Below are positions 6,140 through 13,740 of a stretch of 23,463 nt of DNA, one piece after another. The stretch lies in the NCBI GenBank assembly GCA_903907555.1, contig CAIVOO010000134.1:1-23463 (forward strand). Direction: 5' to 3'. The stretch is from an uncultured archaeon. GTDB lineage: Archaea > Nanobdellota > Nanobdellia > Woesearchaeales > CAIVOO01. Under the pieces are notes generated by a model that ran no database searches, was not told where the DNA came from, and saw nothing but the letters and a program-made list of their open reading frames with translations. Positions within the stretch are counted from its first letter, which is position 1. Each line of letters opens with the position of its first letter. Both the position numbers and the translations under genes were made by a program.

Positions 6140-6834
6140 TGAAAAGCTCCATCAAGATAACGAAAAACGGGCCGTATGCTGTTTCCGGAAAGATTCCGTT
6201 AAAAAAAGAAATAATTCTTACAGATGATGAAGGCTATTCCTCAAAATTCGGGCAGGGAGAGAAATATCCCCTGAAAGAAGAATATCATCTATGCAGGTGC
6301 GGGCATTCGAAAAACAAGCCGTTCTGCGACGGGACGCATGTCGAAATAAAATTCGACGGAACAGAAACAGCCAGCATGAAGAAATTTGCCCAGCAGGCAA
6401 AGAAAATAAAAGGCGACGGAATAATATTATTGGATGCAGAAGACTTATGCGCTTTCTCGCGCTACTGCCACAGCAAGAAAGGCAGTGTCTGGGACTCGAC
6501 TAGAAATTCTGATAATTCTAAAGCAAAAAAAGAAGCAATCAAGGAAGCATGCAACTGCATTTCAGGAAGATTGGTCGTGATAAAAAATGGCAAGGCGATT
6601 GAGCCGAAGCTGAAAAAATCAATAAGCCTCATCGAAGACCCTGACAGGGACTGCAGCGGACCAATATGGGTGAAAGGCGGAATACAAATAGAATCTTCCG
6701 ATGGAAAGAAGCACGAATGCAGGAACAGATGCACATTATGCAGGTGCGGATATTCTTCTAACAAGCCATTCTGCGACGGAACTCATGTCTCTGCAAAGTT
6801 CAATGACGGTTCGATAAAGAAAAAAAGAAATTAG
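6139..6834 (+). CDS. Double CDGSH iron-sulfur protein with a central Fer4_19-like domain
   Basis: 231 residues. Two CDGSH motifs are present: CRCGHSKNKPFCDGTH (Cys 52, 54, 63; His 67) and CRCGYSSNKPFCDGTH (Cys 201, 203, 212; His 216). Each has the three-cysteine, one-histidine set that holds a [2Fe-2S] cluster. Between them, Cys 104, 110, 138 and 140 sit in a segment (EDLCAFSRYC ... EACNC-SGRLVV) that matches the divergent mono-cluster Fer4_19 domain. The order CDGSH, Fer4_19, CDGSH is seen in prokaryotic CDGSH proteins. The likely role is redox or iron-sulfur handling; the histidine ligand makes such clusters labile and pH-sensitive. The gene is coupled to the ferredoxin upstream and meets the next, minus-strand gene tail to tail with a few bases of overlap. 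Confidence 0.9.
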   Translation: MKSSIKITKNGPYAVSGKIPLKKEIILTDDEGYSSKFGQGEKYPLKEEYHLCRCGHSKNKPFCDGTHVEIKFDGTETASMKKFAQQAKKIKGDGIILLDAEDLCAFSRYCHSKKGSVWDSTRNSDNSKAKKEAIKEACNCISGRLVVIKNGKAIEPKLKKSISLIEDPDRDCSGPIWVKGGIQIESSDGKKHECRNRCTLCRCGYSSNKPFCDGTHVSAKFNDGSIKKKRN

Positions 6835-7382
6835 GGTTTTAAATATTTAGACAGGATAACATGGCAGCTTTCAGCAACTTTTTTTATAGTTAATTCTAGC
6901 TCTGCTTGCGCTGCTTTCAAATCAGTAGTTGGGAATAAAGAAGTCATAACACCGTCAACTGTAATTATGGAGTATTCAGTCCGCTTATGCTTGTCTATTC
7001 CAGAAAGTGTTGCAAAGTCTATTCTAGGCTTATGAAGGTTTACAGAGCTGTCTTCTTTGAGAGGCGCTTGCAAGTATATCAGACTATAATTTTGTTTAGG
7101 CACTTCAAGAGCGATACCATTTATCGCATTATCCTCTAAATAGCATAATCCTGGAATTGCAGGATCTGCAGCTTTATACAAATCACTGTGTTTCATCAAG
7201 TGATCAAACAATCTTAGAACATCTGTATCCCACAGAAATGCTTCTAGATAAGTTTTGTATTCTTTGGCTCTTTTAGCCTCTGCTAGCCTTTGCTGTTCGA
7301 ATCTGTCTGACACATCAAGACAGGCTCTTATTTTATCAACAATAGTTCCCGGAATCACCGATTTAGGTCCATCATCTGACAT
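6831..7382 (-). CDS. Hypothetical soluble protein
   Basis: 183 residues from the ATG at 7382, which has GGTGG seven bases upstream. A GTG at 7394 would add four residues and sits nearer the expected distance from the TATA box at 7415-7424, so the start is not certain. An N-terminal helical, charged part (about 1-60) is followed by alternating strands including YSLIYLQAP and YSIITVDGVM, and a C-terminal amphipathic helix (LKAAQAELELTIKKVAESC). No family is recognised, and no membrane segment or catalytic motif is evident. It stands alone with its own promoter and is convergent with the CDGSH gene. Confidence 0.65.
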   Translation of the reverse strand: MSDDGPKSVIPGTIVDKIRACLDVSDRFEQQRLAEAKRAKEYKTYLEAFLWDTDVLRLFDHLMKHSDLYKAADPAIPGLCYLEDNAINGIALEVPKQNYSLIYLQAPLKEDSSVNLHKPRIDFATLSGIDKHKRTEYSIITVDGVMTSLFPTTDLKAAQAELELTIKKVAESCHVILSKYLKP

Positions 7383-7443
7383 ATTAACCACCACTGCTCT
7401 CCGACGACAAAGTTGTATTTAAATGTTGCTATATAGAATCAGA

Positions 7444-9768
7444 CTAAAGTTCTTGTCTCCTTCTAAATAATATAACGCCAACAACTCCGACAGCCATCAG
7501 CATCAAGGCATAGTCTGAGAATTCAGGAGCAGGGGCAGTTGGAGGGCTGGATAGTATGTTTATGTTATCAAGGGCAGTCAATGTATCATATCCTATCTTA
7601 GAACATGTGACATTCCAATTATGCAATCCTGCAGAACCGAAACCTCCAATCTTAGTATAACTGTATGGATTTCCAGACATGCCGCCGCTTATAACATCAT
7701 CAAAATACACAGTGCATGTGGCTCCAGGAATCTGGCTTCCACTTGCATTAACATAATAAGCATAGAAATACGCAGTACTGCCAATCAAAGCATACGAGCC
7801 TTCTGCAGAATCATTAATAGTAAGATTAGAGCTGGAGCTTGATGTAATGCTTACATCATCAAGAGCAGTTAGTGTATTATATCCTGCTGCGGAACATGTG
7901 ACATTCCAATTATGCGTTCCTGCAGAAGCGAACCCTGAAGACTTGGTATATGTGTATGGATTTCCAGACATGCCGCCGCTTGTCGCATCATCAAAATACA
8001 CAGTGCATGTGGCTCCAGGAACCTGATTTCCACTTGCATTAACATAATAAGCATAAAAATCAACAGAATTGTTTACAAAAGCAGAACTTCCTTCTGCAGA
8101 ATCATTAATAGTAAGACTGGTGTTGCCCAGCGCAGCAAATCCTGTGAAGTGCGATGCATCGAATGTCAAATCGCTGCCTACGCACTGCAAATTGCTGCAT
8201 ATTTCCGACGGACAGGTTGCTCCATCAGCTTGCAGCGCAGATATTGTGGTGTAATATCCATTAGCATAAACCAGATTATTAGGATTAAACGGGCAGCCTA
8301 CACCCTCAAAAGTTATAGTTGCTGAAGAATTATATCCGGAACCCAAAGCAGCAGTATTTACTGAAATGAATTTTGACTCTATCTTTACATTACTGTCGAA
8401 GTCCATGTCATTAGCATCCTGCGAATCATTCCAAACTATTTTTCCAGAACCTGAAATGCTAAGCGTCAGGTTTGGAACGCTGCTAAGATTTGATACACTA
8501 TAGAAATCAGTAGTTTCTCCGCCGCTAAATACGTCATATTTAGGGAAGTGAGCTGGAGCTTCCGGTCCGATCTTAATCAGCCAAATATCATAGTGGTCAT
8601 CATCAGTAAGCGATTTGGAGCCTCCAAGCGCGTATCCTCCGTCAGAAGTCTGTATCGCGGAGTATCCTTCGTCATAGTGTCCTCCGTCAAACGTCTTGTT
8701 CCACTGCTGGTTGCCAGAGCTGTTAGTCTTCACAAGCCAAAAATCATCCGGACCGCCATTAGAAAAGCTTTTCGAGCCGAATAATGCGTATCCCCCATCA
8801 GAAGTCTGAATTACAGAGTTTGCATTCTCAAAGTATACTCCACCGTAAGTCTTGTTCCACTGCACATCACCAGAACTATTAGTCTTAATCAGCCAATAAT
8901 CTCTGTTGCCTGCACCAAAAGAATCAGTCCAACCTCCTATAGCGTATCCTCCATCAGAAGTATTGATGACGGATGATGCCCAGTTCCAGCCTGATACACC
9001 CCACCTCTTATTCCACTCCTGGTTGCCTGAGCTGTCGGTCTTGACCAAAAAAATATCACTTCTATGATCAGTATCCATAATTTTGTAGGTAAAATTGATG
9101 CCTGCCAGCACATACCCTCCATCAGGAGCTTGTATCACAGAATATGCGGCATCGAACTTTGCTCCTCCGAAAGTCTTATTCCATTGCTCAGTGCCATTTT
9201 CGTCAGTTTTAACCAGCCAGAAATCATAATTTCCTGCACCTAAAGCGTTTGTGAACCCTGTTATCGCGTATCCTCCATCAGAAGTCATGATTAGAGACTG
9301 TGCGTGATTATAACCGCTTCCGCCAAAAGTCTTGTTCCACTGAGCAGTGCCGTTTTCATCAGTTTTAATAAGCCAGAAATCGCAGGTAGTATCACTAATG
9401 CAGTTGACCGAGCCGCTTAGTGCGTATCCGCCATCAGGAGTCTGAACCACAGACTGTCCGTAATCCTGTCCTGTTATCCCACCATAATAAGTCTTGTTCC
9501 ACTGCATATTGCCTGAGCTGTCAGTCTTAATAAGCCAAAAATTACTAGAGCCAATGCTGAAAGAGCGTGTGTAGCCTATTATTGCATATCCTCCATCAGA
9601 AGTCTGAATGGCAGAATTTCCTATGTCGTCGACTGCTCCTCCAAAACTCTTATCCCACTGCTTCGCAGGCGCGGCTGCGTTTGCAGAAAAGCTCAACGCT
9701 AGAAGCGCAATCACAGTGAAGAACATCAAGAAAACTTTCCCACCCTTTAAATCTGGTTTTGCAACCAT
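7444..9768 (-). CDS. Secreted seven-repeat beta-propeller surface protein with C-terminal membrane anchor
   Basis: 774 residues. The N-terminus is a signal peptide (hydrophobic run VFLMFFTVIALLALSFSANA). Residues about 35-400 hold seven repeats of 50-60 residues, each with WNKTFGG, SVIQTSDGGYA, and DFWLVKTDSSGN, fitting a seven-bladed propeller. A linker domain (about 410-560) follows, then two nearly identical 97-residue Ig-like repeats starting LTINDSAEGS and ending NWNVTCS-GY-TLTALD. The end is PAPEFSDYALMLMAVGVVG then RRR, a PEF-CTERM-like tripartite sorting or anchor signal as recognised by archaeosortases. Many NxT/NxS sites suggest heavy N-glycosylation. It is expected on the outer cell surface, perhaps for attachment or host contact. 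AT-rich TATA-like boxes lie at 9795-9805 and 9806-9817. Confidence 0.85.
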   Translation of the reverse strand: MVAKPDLKGGKVFLMFFTVIALLALSFSANAAAPAKQWDKSFGGAVDDIGNSAIQTSDGGYAIIGYTRSFSIGSSNFWLIKTDSSGNMQWNKTYYGGITGQDYGQSVVQTPDGGYALSGSVNCISDTTCDFWLIKTDENGTAQWNKTFGGSGYNHAQSLIMTSDGGYAITGFTNALGAGNYDFWLVKTDENGTEQWNKTFGGAKFDAAYSVIQAPDGGYVLAGINFTYKIMDTDHRSDIFLVKTDSSGNQEWNKRWGVSGWNWASSVINTSDGGYAIGGWTDSFGAGNRDYWLIKTNSSGDVQWNKTYGGVYFENANSVIQTSDGGYALFGSKSFSNGGPDDFWLVKTNSSGNQQWNKTFDGGHYDEGYSAIQTSDGGYALGGSKSLTDDDHYDIWLIKIGPEAPAHFPKYDVFSGGETTDFYSVSNLSSVPNLTLSISGSGKIVWNDSQDANDMDFDSNVKIESKFISVNTAALGSGYNSSATITFEGVGCPFNPNNLVYANGYYTTISALQADGATCPSEICSNLQCVGSDLTFDASHFTGFAALGNTSLTINDSAEGSSAFVNNSVDFYAYYVNASGNQVPGATCTVYFDDATSGGMSGNPYTYTKSSGFASAGTHNWNVTCSAAGYNTLTALDDVSITSSSSSNLTINDSAEGSYALIGSTAYFYAYYVNASGSQIPGATCTVYFDDVISGGMSGNPYSYTKIGGFGSAGLHNWNVTCSKIGYDTLTALDNINILSSPPTAPAPEFSDYALMLMAVGVVGVILFRRRQEL
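7561..8120 (-). repeat. Tandem 291-bp duplication encoding two Ig-like domains
   Basis: The segments beginning at 7829 and 8120 (minus strand) are offset by exactly 291 bases, 97 codons, and remain almost identical in DNA over long runs. This suggests recent duplication or ongoing homogenisation inside the surface protein gene. Both encode a strand-rich domain with the invariant core NASG, PGATCTVYFDD, SGGMSGNPY. Confidence 0.8.
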
Positions 9769-9819
9769 TATACCGTATAGATAGCCGAATATGACATTTA
9801 AATCTTTCTATAAAAACCC

Positions 9820-10551
9820 TTAATGAGCAGCAGTCTTCCAAACTTCCAAAAAGAATTCCTTGTGCTGCTGGTTTATCTGCTCTGATATTATTTCTATCGC
9901 TGTTGGCCTTTCTCCCCATATTGCATGTACTGTTCTGTCTTTGTATATTAATATTACTGAAGGCCAGAATTGCTTGACAAATCTTATTTTAAAATTCTTG
10001 TTGTCCTTGAAAGTTTCTTTTATTGCTTTCTTCACAGAAACATGCCCTATCAATCTATCATCCACTTTCTTCTCTTCAAGCTTAATGTGAAAATTCCTCA
10101 ATAATGATGATGTGGCAGGATTGTAATACTCTTCCTTGAATGCGAATGCGTAATAATAATCCCCTTTCTGGAGAATATCTGCAATCCAGTTGAACATTGC
10201 ATGGACGCTCTTGTATCCTTCATGAACTATAGCTACTTGTTTTGATTCTGCGAACTTTTGCTTTGTTCTGAGCTCTTCTACTATGCTTTTGAATCTCCTC
10301 TTCTTCTCTTCTATTAAGTTGATTATTTCGTTCGGGTCTGATGCTTGGAAATGTTTTGTTTTAGATATTACTATGAACGACACCAGGCCTTTTTCTTTGA
10401 GCTTCTCTATAGTCTCATAAACCTTTGATGGAGCGAGCTTAGTCTTTTTTGATATAGGCCCTACAGTAGATGTCCCCAGCTCTATGAGTGCGAGATAGAC
10501 TTTTATTTCCCTATCTGTGAATCCCAGCTCCTTGAATGTATCGTAGTCCAT
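9820..10551 (-). CDS. TrmB-family transcriptional regulator
   Basis: 243 residues. The N-terminal winged helix-turn-helix is clear: FKELGFTDREIKVYLALIEL, then STVGPISKKTKLAPSKVYET, then KLKEKGLVSF. A coiled linker (about 75-100) joins it to a C-terminal sensor region of the TrmB type with strands such as YYAFAFKEEYY, IRFVKQFWPSVILIY and TVHAIWGERP. TrmB proteins are archaeal regulators that often sense sugars or other small ligands; this one lacks an obvious full sugar-binding domain. A TATA box (TATATAA at 10574-10580) is about 25 bases before the start, and a perfect palindrome at 10596-10611 just upstream is a likely autoregulatory site. Divergent from the gene at 10702, which it might also control. 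Confidence 0.88.
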   Translation of the reverse strand: MDYDTFKELGFTDREIKVYLALIELGTSTVGPISKKTKLAPSKVYETIEKLKEKGLVSFIVISKTKHFQASDPNEIINLIEEKKRRFKSIVEELRTKQKFAESKQVAIVHEGYKSVHAMFNWIADILQKGDYYYAFAFKEEYYNPATSSLLRNFHIKLEEKKVDDRLIGHVSVKKAIKETFKDNKNFKIRFVKQFWPSVILIYKDRTVHAIWGERPTAIEIISEQINQQHKEFFLEVWKTAAH

Positions 10552-10595
10552 AATCTGAGTAAGGATTCGCTTCTATATAAACTTTTCTAACTATA

Positions 10596-10611
10596 TACCC
10601 CAAAAGGGGTA
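10596..10611. promoter_or_regulatory. Palindrome TACCCC-AAAA-GGGGTA, probable TrmB operator
   Basis: A perfect 6-bp inverted repeat around AAAA lies upstream of the TrmB gene TATA box (10571-10580). GC-rich half sites stand out in an otherwise AT-rich intergenic region. The position upstream of TATA fits an activator or BRE-competing site. Confidence 0.6.
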
Positions 10612-10623
10612 CATAATATTGAT

Positions 10624-10647
10624 ATAGATGATTTAGTTACCATCTAT
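10624..10647. promoter_or_regulatory. Second inverted repeat in the divergent intergenic region
   Basis: ATAGATG and CATCTAT are separated by 10 bases. It is nearer to the 10702 gene and could be an operator for it. Confidence 0.4.
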
Positions 10648-10701
10648 CAGCAATTAAAATTATTAAAAATGTTATATGGGTGGTGTTGAGGGAGAAATAA
10701 A

Positions 10702-11445
10702 ATGAAAGAACCAGAGTTTTATAGCAAACATGATGAGGAAAGCACTGTAAGGCTGGATACCCTTGCTAAAAAACATCCCGAGATTTTCGATAATCTGGCA
10801 GAAGAATTTGAAAAAGAAGCTCACAATTATTTAGAGCCAAAGCTGGAGCAAAAGTTCAAGGAAGCGGTTCCAGGATACAGCAAGCAGGCGCATGATAAGA
10901 ACAGGATTGTAAGGCTGCCGTCGGAATTAAGCAAGGTTGTTGCGCAGGCGTTTAAGGAAGAGCCTGAAACTGTGTTCAAAATCAGGAGAAGACTGACTCC
11001 TAAGACACTGCTTGGATTACTGCCTTATCTGGATGAGGGCGAATACATGATTAGCCTGCACAGCCCGTTATACGCGGTTTGCAAAGGCGTTGAGTTTTAT
11101 TCGCTAAGGCTGTGGAAAGGTGCGCCTGAATTATCAAGCAGCGGACATTTTGACTGGACTGAGAATATAAAAAAAGCGGTTGCTGAAAGCTGGACCAGTT
11201 TGTCTTACATTAATGAATGTTTGAATAATACAGGGATAATAGTTCTAAGACCGTCCCAAAGCGAGTACTGGAATACAGGATGCGATATGGGCCAGTTCTG
11301 CGAGAGAGCTTTCCTTTACAATCTCTCAGATAATAAACGTTTTGGCCAATGGAAAGAGCACAAGGTTTTGCCAAGGGAAGATGATTTCATGCTATGCGCG
11401 ATGCGCGCAGGCGCATTAATCCCGCCAGGCCCTGATGAGAAATAG
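10702..11445 (+). CDS. Hypothetical protein next to the TrmB regulator
   Basis: 247 residues, not recognised. It has an acidic helical N-terminal half (FDNLAEEFEKEAHNYLEPKL) and a more strand-rich C-terminal half with five cysteines (113-AVCKG, NECLN, TGCDMGQFCERAF, LCAMRA region). It shows no signal sequence or membrane span. The ATG is preceded by GAGGGAG, eight bases upstream, so this gene probably has a leader containing a ribosome site. It is transcribed divergently from the TrmB gene across about 150 bases holding two inverted repeats, so shared control is plausible. It ends close to the minus-strand gene at 11469. Confidence 0.68.
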   Translation: MKEPEFYSKHDEESTVRLDTLAKKHPEIFDNLAEEFEKEAHNYLEPKLEQKFKEAVPGYSKQAHDKNRIVRLPSELSKVVAQAFKEEPETVFKIRRRLTPKTLLGLLPYLDEGEYMISLHSPLYAVCKGVEFYSLRLWKGAPELSSSGHFDWTENIKKAVAESWTSLSYINECLNNTGIIVLRPSQSEYWNTGCDMGQFCERAFLYNLSDNKRFGQWKEHKVLPREDDFMLCAMRAGALIPPGPDEK

Positions 11446-11468
11446 ATCCTAAGAACAATATTTTATTA

Positions 11469-11705
11469 TTATTTTTTCCTGTATTCGCTTATTGTTTTCG
11501 CTGCAGCTGCAAAGATTCCTGAATATTTTCTCATAAGCTTGTCGTTCTTGTTTTTTTTGTCAACTTTTTCCAACTGCTCTCCTAACACTCCAATCTGGCT
11601 TTGCAATGCAACAGCCAGCTTGTCCAGTTTCGGATGCCTCTTTTTAGCTTTGCTTAATGTCTCTACCTCTTGTCCTAAAACATCAGCAACGTGTTCGATA
11701 TTCAT
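11469..11705 (-). CDS. Small helical partner of the nucleotidyltransferase
   Basis: 78 residues, nearly all helical and rich in lysine. Segments include VADVLGQEVETLSKAKK, LAVALQSQIGVLGEQLEKV and the C-terminal IFAAAAKTISEYRKK. Its ATG overlaps the stop of the nucleotidyltransferase-like gene by four bases (ATGA), implying matched production. The family is not recognised. By context it may bind the larger protein, like the small partners of MNT/HEPN pairs, but this is inference only. Confidence 0.65.
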   Translation of the reverse strand: MNIEHVADVLGQEVETLSKAKKRHPKLDKLAVALQSQIGVLGEQLEKVDKKNKNDKLMRKYSGIFAAAAKTISEYRKK

Positions 11706-12517
11706 TTCTGCTTCTCGATAAACTTCCTCATCGTGTTGACGAAGTCTTCTGCTGCTTTAGAATATTTGTCAAACTCTGCTCCAGAAATTGATTTCAATTC
11801 ACGATGCACTATCTTCTTAGAAAGATGGTACAATATTCTCATAATATCTGCGTACTTCGCAGGCAAGTGCCCTGTCTTCACAAGCTTCTCGTCAATCAAG
11901 TCAGCAACGTGTTCTGGACTTGGCGGTATCTCGCCAACCTTCATCAATGCTGCGTGAGCAGAATCAATTGCTGCCCAATACAAGTCTAAAGTTCCCTGCA
12001 TCACATGCCATTCGGCATTGTGCAGTGTTGTGGGGGCTCTCGAAAAATATGTCCATATCGCCTCTGGCGAAGGCCTGATTCTTCCTTGCAATAATAATGC
12101 CTGCAAAGGATCAAAGAATCCTGTGTCAATCAGCGCAACACCATCCCTTAAGATGTTTATTGCGACAGGGTCTCCTACCCTTGCATAATCCCAGAATGAT
12201 GAATATTTCAAAGTCGTGACGTGAAGCCTTTTCGACGTCTCAAGAATCATCTTCTCTATTATTATCCTGTAAGTCTGCACAAGTTCTGGACTCAACATCA
12301 CAGACAAGTCATCAATCACGATAAGGATATCAACATCGCTTTCCCTCTTCTCTGTCTTTCTGGCAGAGCTTCCGAACAAGACAACTGCCTTGATGAAAGT
12401 TCCGAACTCATCATAAGACCGCTTTGAGAATTTCCTTGCGAGCTCTATGTCAGCATTCGCATACCTTGATATGTTCATGTTCGCGACCCTTGCAGGCCTT
12501 GGTATTTTGAATTCCAT
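11702..12517 (-). CDS. Nucleotidyltransferase-domain protein with HEPN-like C-terminus
   Basis: 271 residues. Residues about 35-90 match a polymerase-beta-like minimal nucleotidyltransferase: VVLFGSSARKTEKRESDVDILIVID, with the GS motif and the DxD metal pair, and a later strand (LHVTTLKY). Residues about 170-271 are helical, with SAHAALMKVGEIPPSPEHVADL and KKIVHRELKSI, which resembles HEPN domains although the R-x4-6-H active site is degenerate (K..VHREL). Fused NTase-HEPN proteins transfer nucleotides to proteins or RNA and occur in toxin-antitoxin or defence settings, but similar chromosomal proteins are also common in DPANN archaea. It has a TATA box at 12538-12551 and is coupled to the small gene at 11469. 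The exact substrate is unknown. Confidence 0.8.
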   Translation of the reverse strand: MEFKIPRPARVANMNISRYANADIELARKFSKRSYDEFGTFIKAVVLFGSSARKTEKRESDVDILIVIDDLSVMLSPELVQTYRIIIEKMILETSKRLHVTTLKYSSFWDYARVGDPVAINILRDGVALIDTGFFDPLQALLLQGRIRPSPEAIWTYFSRAPTTLHNAEWHVMQGTLDLYWAAIDSAHAALMKVGEIPPSPEHVADLIDEKLVKTGHLPAKYADIMRILYHLSKKIVHRELKSISGAEFDKYSKAAEDFVNTMRKFIEKQK

Positions 12518-12570
12518 ATTATAAACAACAGCAGGTCGTTATATATATTTTTGTTAGCATTAATTAATAG

Positions 12571-12822
12571 TTAATACTTCTCGTAGACATTCTTCCTGTG
12601 ACCTATGTACCTTATTTGAATTTTCAGGGAATCTATATCTGCTATTATTCTGTAATCGCCAACTCTCAATCTGTACTCTGCCCTTTCAGCAAGCCTCTCA
12701 AAATAATGAAAAGGATTTTCTTTTGCCTGTATTATCTTATCAAAAATCCTCTTTTTAAGTTCTTTAGGAAGCTTATCCAAGAATTCAATCGCTTTTTCAT
12801 CAAATTCTAACTCAAAACTCAT
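12571..12822 (-). CDS. RelE/ParE-superfamily toxin (aRelE type)
   Basis: 83 residues, normal for archaeal RelE. The pattern is ELEFDEKAIEFLDKLPKELKKRI, then KENPFHYFERLAE, then YRLRVGDYRIIADI and IQIRYIGHRKNVYEKY. The two RLRVGDYR/YIGHR-xxVYE blocks are the hallmark of aRelE, whose arginines and terminal Tyr surround mRNA in the ribosomal A site. The ATG overlaps the antitoxin stop by four bases (ATGA). It has the same general fold as the toxin at 528-797 but is a different lineage (GHRKNVYE versus FGHHDDAYRR). Confidence 0.9.
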   Translation of the reverse strand: MSFELEFDEKAIEFLDKLPKELKKRIFDKIIQAKENPFHYFERLAERAEYRLRVGDYRIIADIDSLKIQIRYIGHRKNVYEKY

Positions 12823-13055
12823 AAGCCGAGCCTTCGGCGCGCCTCTTTTTCTGTCAGGAAATGACCTTTCTTCATCCTTTCCCTTGATTTCTCAATGGCT
12901 TCGATAGTTTCTCTGCTCAGTTTAGGCTCTGTCTTGCAGGATTTTGCTATGAAGATTATTTTGGCAATTACTTCATCATAGCTTTCATTCTTGTATTCCC
13001 TGAAATGGTCTAATTCCATCTTTGTACCTTCCTGAACCTTAATCGTTGTAGCCAT
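12819..13055 (-). CDS. RelB-like antitoxin
   Basis: 78 residues, beginning MATTIKVQEGTKMELDHFRE, then YDEVIAKIIFIAKS, with a charged C-terminal tail (ESRERMKKGHFLTEKEARRR). The N-terminal strand plus two helices fits an RHH or RHH-like DNA-binding domain; the tail would wrap the toxin. It is first in a two-gene operon and overlaps the toxin by four bases. The ATG is inside the palindrome at 13052-13067, so binding of the antitoxin-toxin complex would cover the start of a leaderless transcript. Confidence 0.85.
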   Translation of the reverse strand: MATTIKVQEGTKMELDHFREYKNESYDEVIAKIIFIAKSCKTEPKLSRETIEAIEKSRERMKKGHFLTEKEARRRLGL

Positions 13056-13088
13056 AGTATACTATGGTATACCTAGGTATATATAAAT
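13052..13088 (-). promoter_or_regulatory. RelBE promoter with two abutting palindromes over the start codon
   Basis: CCATAGTATACTATGG (13052-13067) and TATACCTAGGTATA (13068-13081) are both perfect palindromes and lie end to end. The antitoxin ATG is at 13055-13053 inside the first. The TATA sequence (TTTATATATA on the minus strand, 13078-13087) overlaps the second. This is the classic arrangement for cooperative autorepression by the toxin-antitoxin complex. Confidence 0.75.
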
Positions 13089-13177
13089 GTTTTTATTAAA
13101 GCACGCTGAAACTATATCAGGATTTTAAGTATATAAATTTGTGCTGTCTGAAAATAGACAACAGAAGACATAAAAAA

Positions 13178-13651
13178 TCAATGTTGTTTAGATGGACATA
13201 ACTGTAATTCCAAATTGCTAACATCAGAAGAAGATATGGCTGGTTCTTTAGGGCCATATTTCTTAGTCCTGACTAATTCTAATCTTCCTTTATCAGGCCA
13301 GTACCATAAGAGTACTGCTAATTCATATTGCCTGCCAAAGCAGATATTTTTTGACCTTGCAGATTCATGGTAAGCCCATTCCGGTTCTGGAGCATGGATT
13401 ATAAACTCCCCACTTAAATCAGATACTCTATAATGATCAAACAATAGTCTAGATTCAGGTTCTAAATTTACATTAGTAAATTTAATGTATGCTAATCTCC
13501 CTTGAAACCACATCAATGGATTGAGAAATTTAAGCAAGGAAGGAGGTTTTATCTTATTCTTTTCCCTAAGAAAATCAGCCACAGAAGTAGATATATATAC
13601 ATCTGGAAAAAAATCTCCGAATCCACCAAACATTTCATTTATGTATATCAT
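13178..13651 (-). CDS. Hypothetical protein
   Basis: 157 residues, not recognised. The N-terminus is rich in aromatic residues (MFGGFGDFFPDVYI), and the middle has MWFQGRLAYIKFTN and FDHYRVSDLSGEFIIHAPEPEW. The many Tyr/Trp and alternating strands suggest a small beta-rich soluble domain. It has its own TATA box (GCTTTTAAACTTG on the minus strand, near 13671-13682, about 25 bases upstream) and no Shine-Dalgarno, so the transcript is likely leaderless. Near its 3' side at 13140-13165 a GTCT/AGAC stem could end transcription. Confidence 0.65.
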   Translation of the reverse strand: MIYINEMFGGFGDFFPDVYISTSVADFLREKNKIKPPSLLKFLNPLMWFQGRLAYIKFTNVNLEPESRLLFDHYRVSDLSGEFIIHAPEPEWAYHESARSKNICFGRQYELAVLLWYWPDKGRLELVRTKKYGPKEPAISSSDVSNLELQLCPSKQH

Positions 13652-13740
13652 CTATCTGAAATAAGTTTACAAGTTTAAAAGCTTTTCGGTGTGTTACTAC
13701 TAGAAAGTAATATTTATTATGATAAAAATAATTCTTAAAT

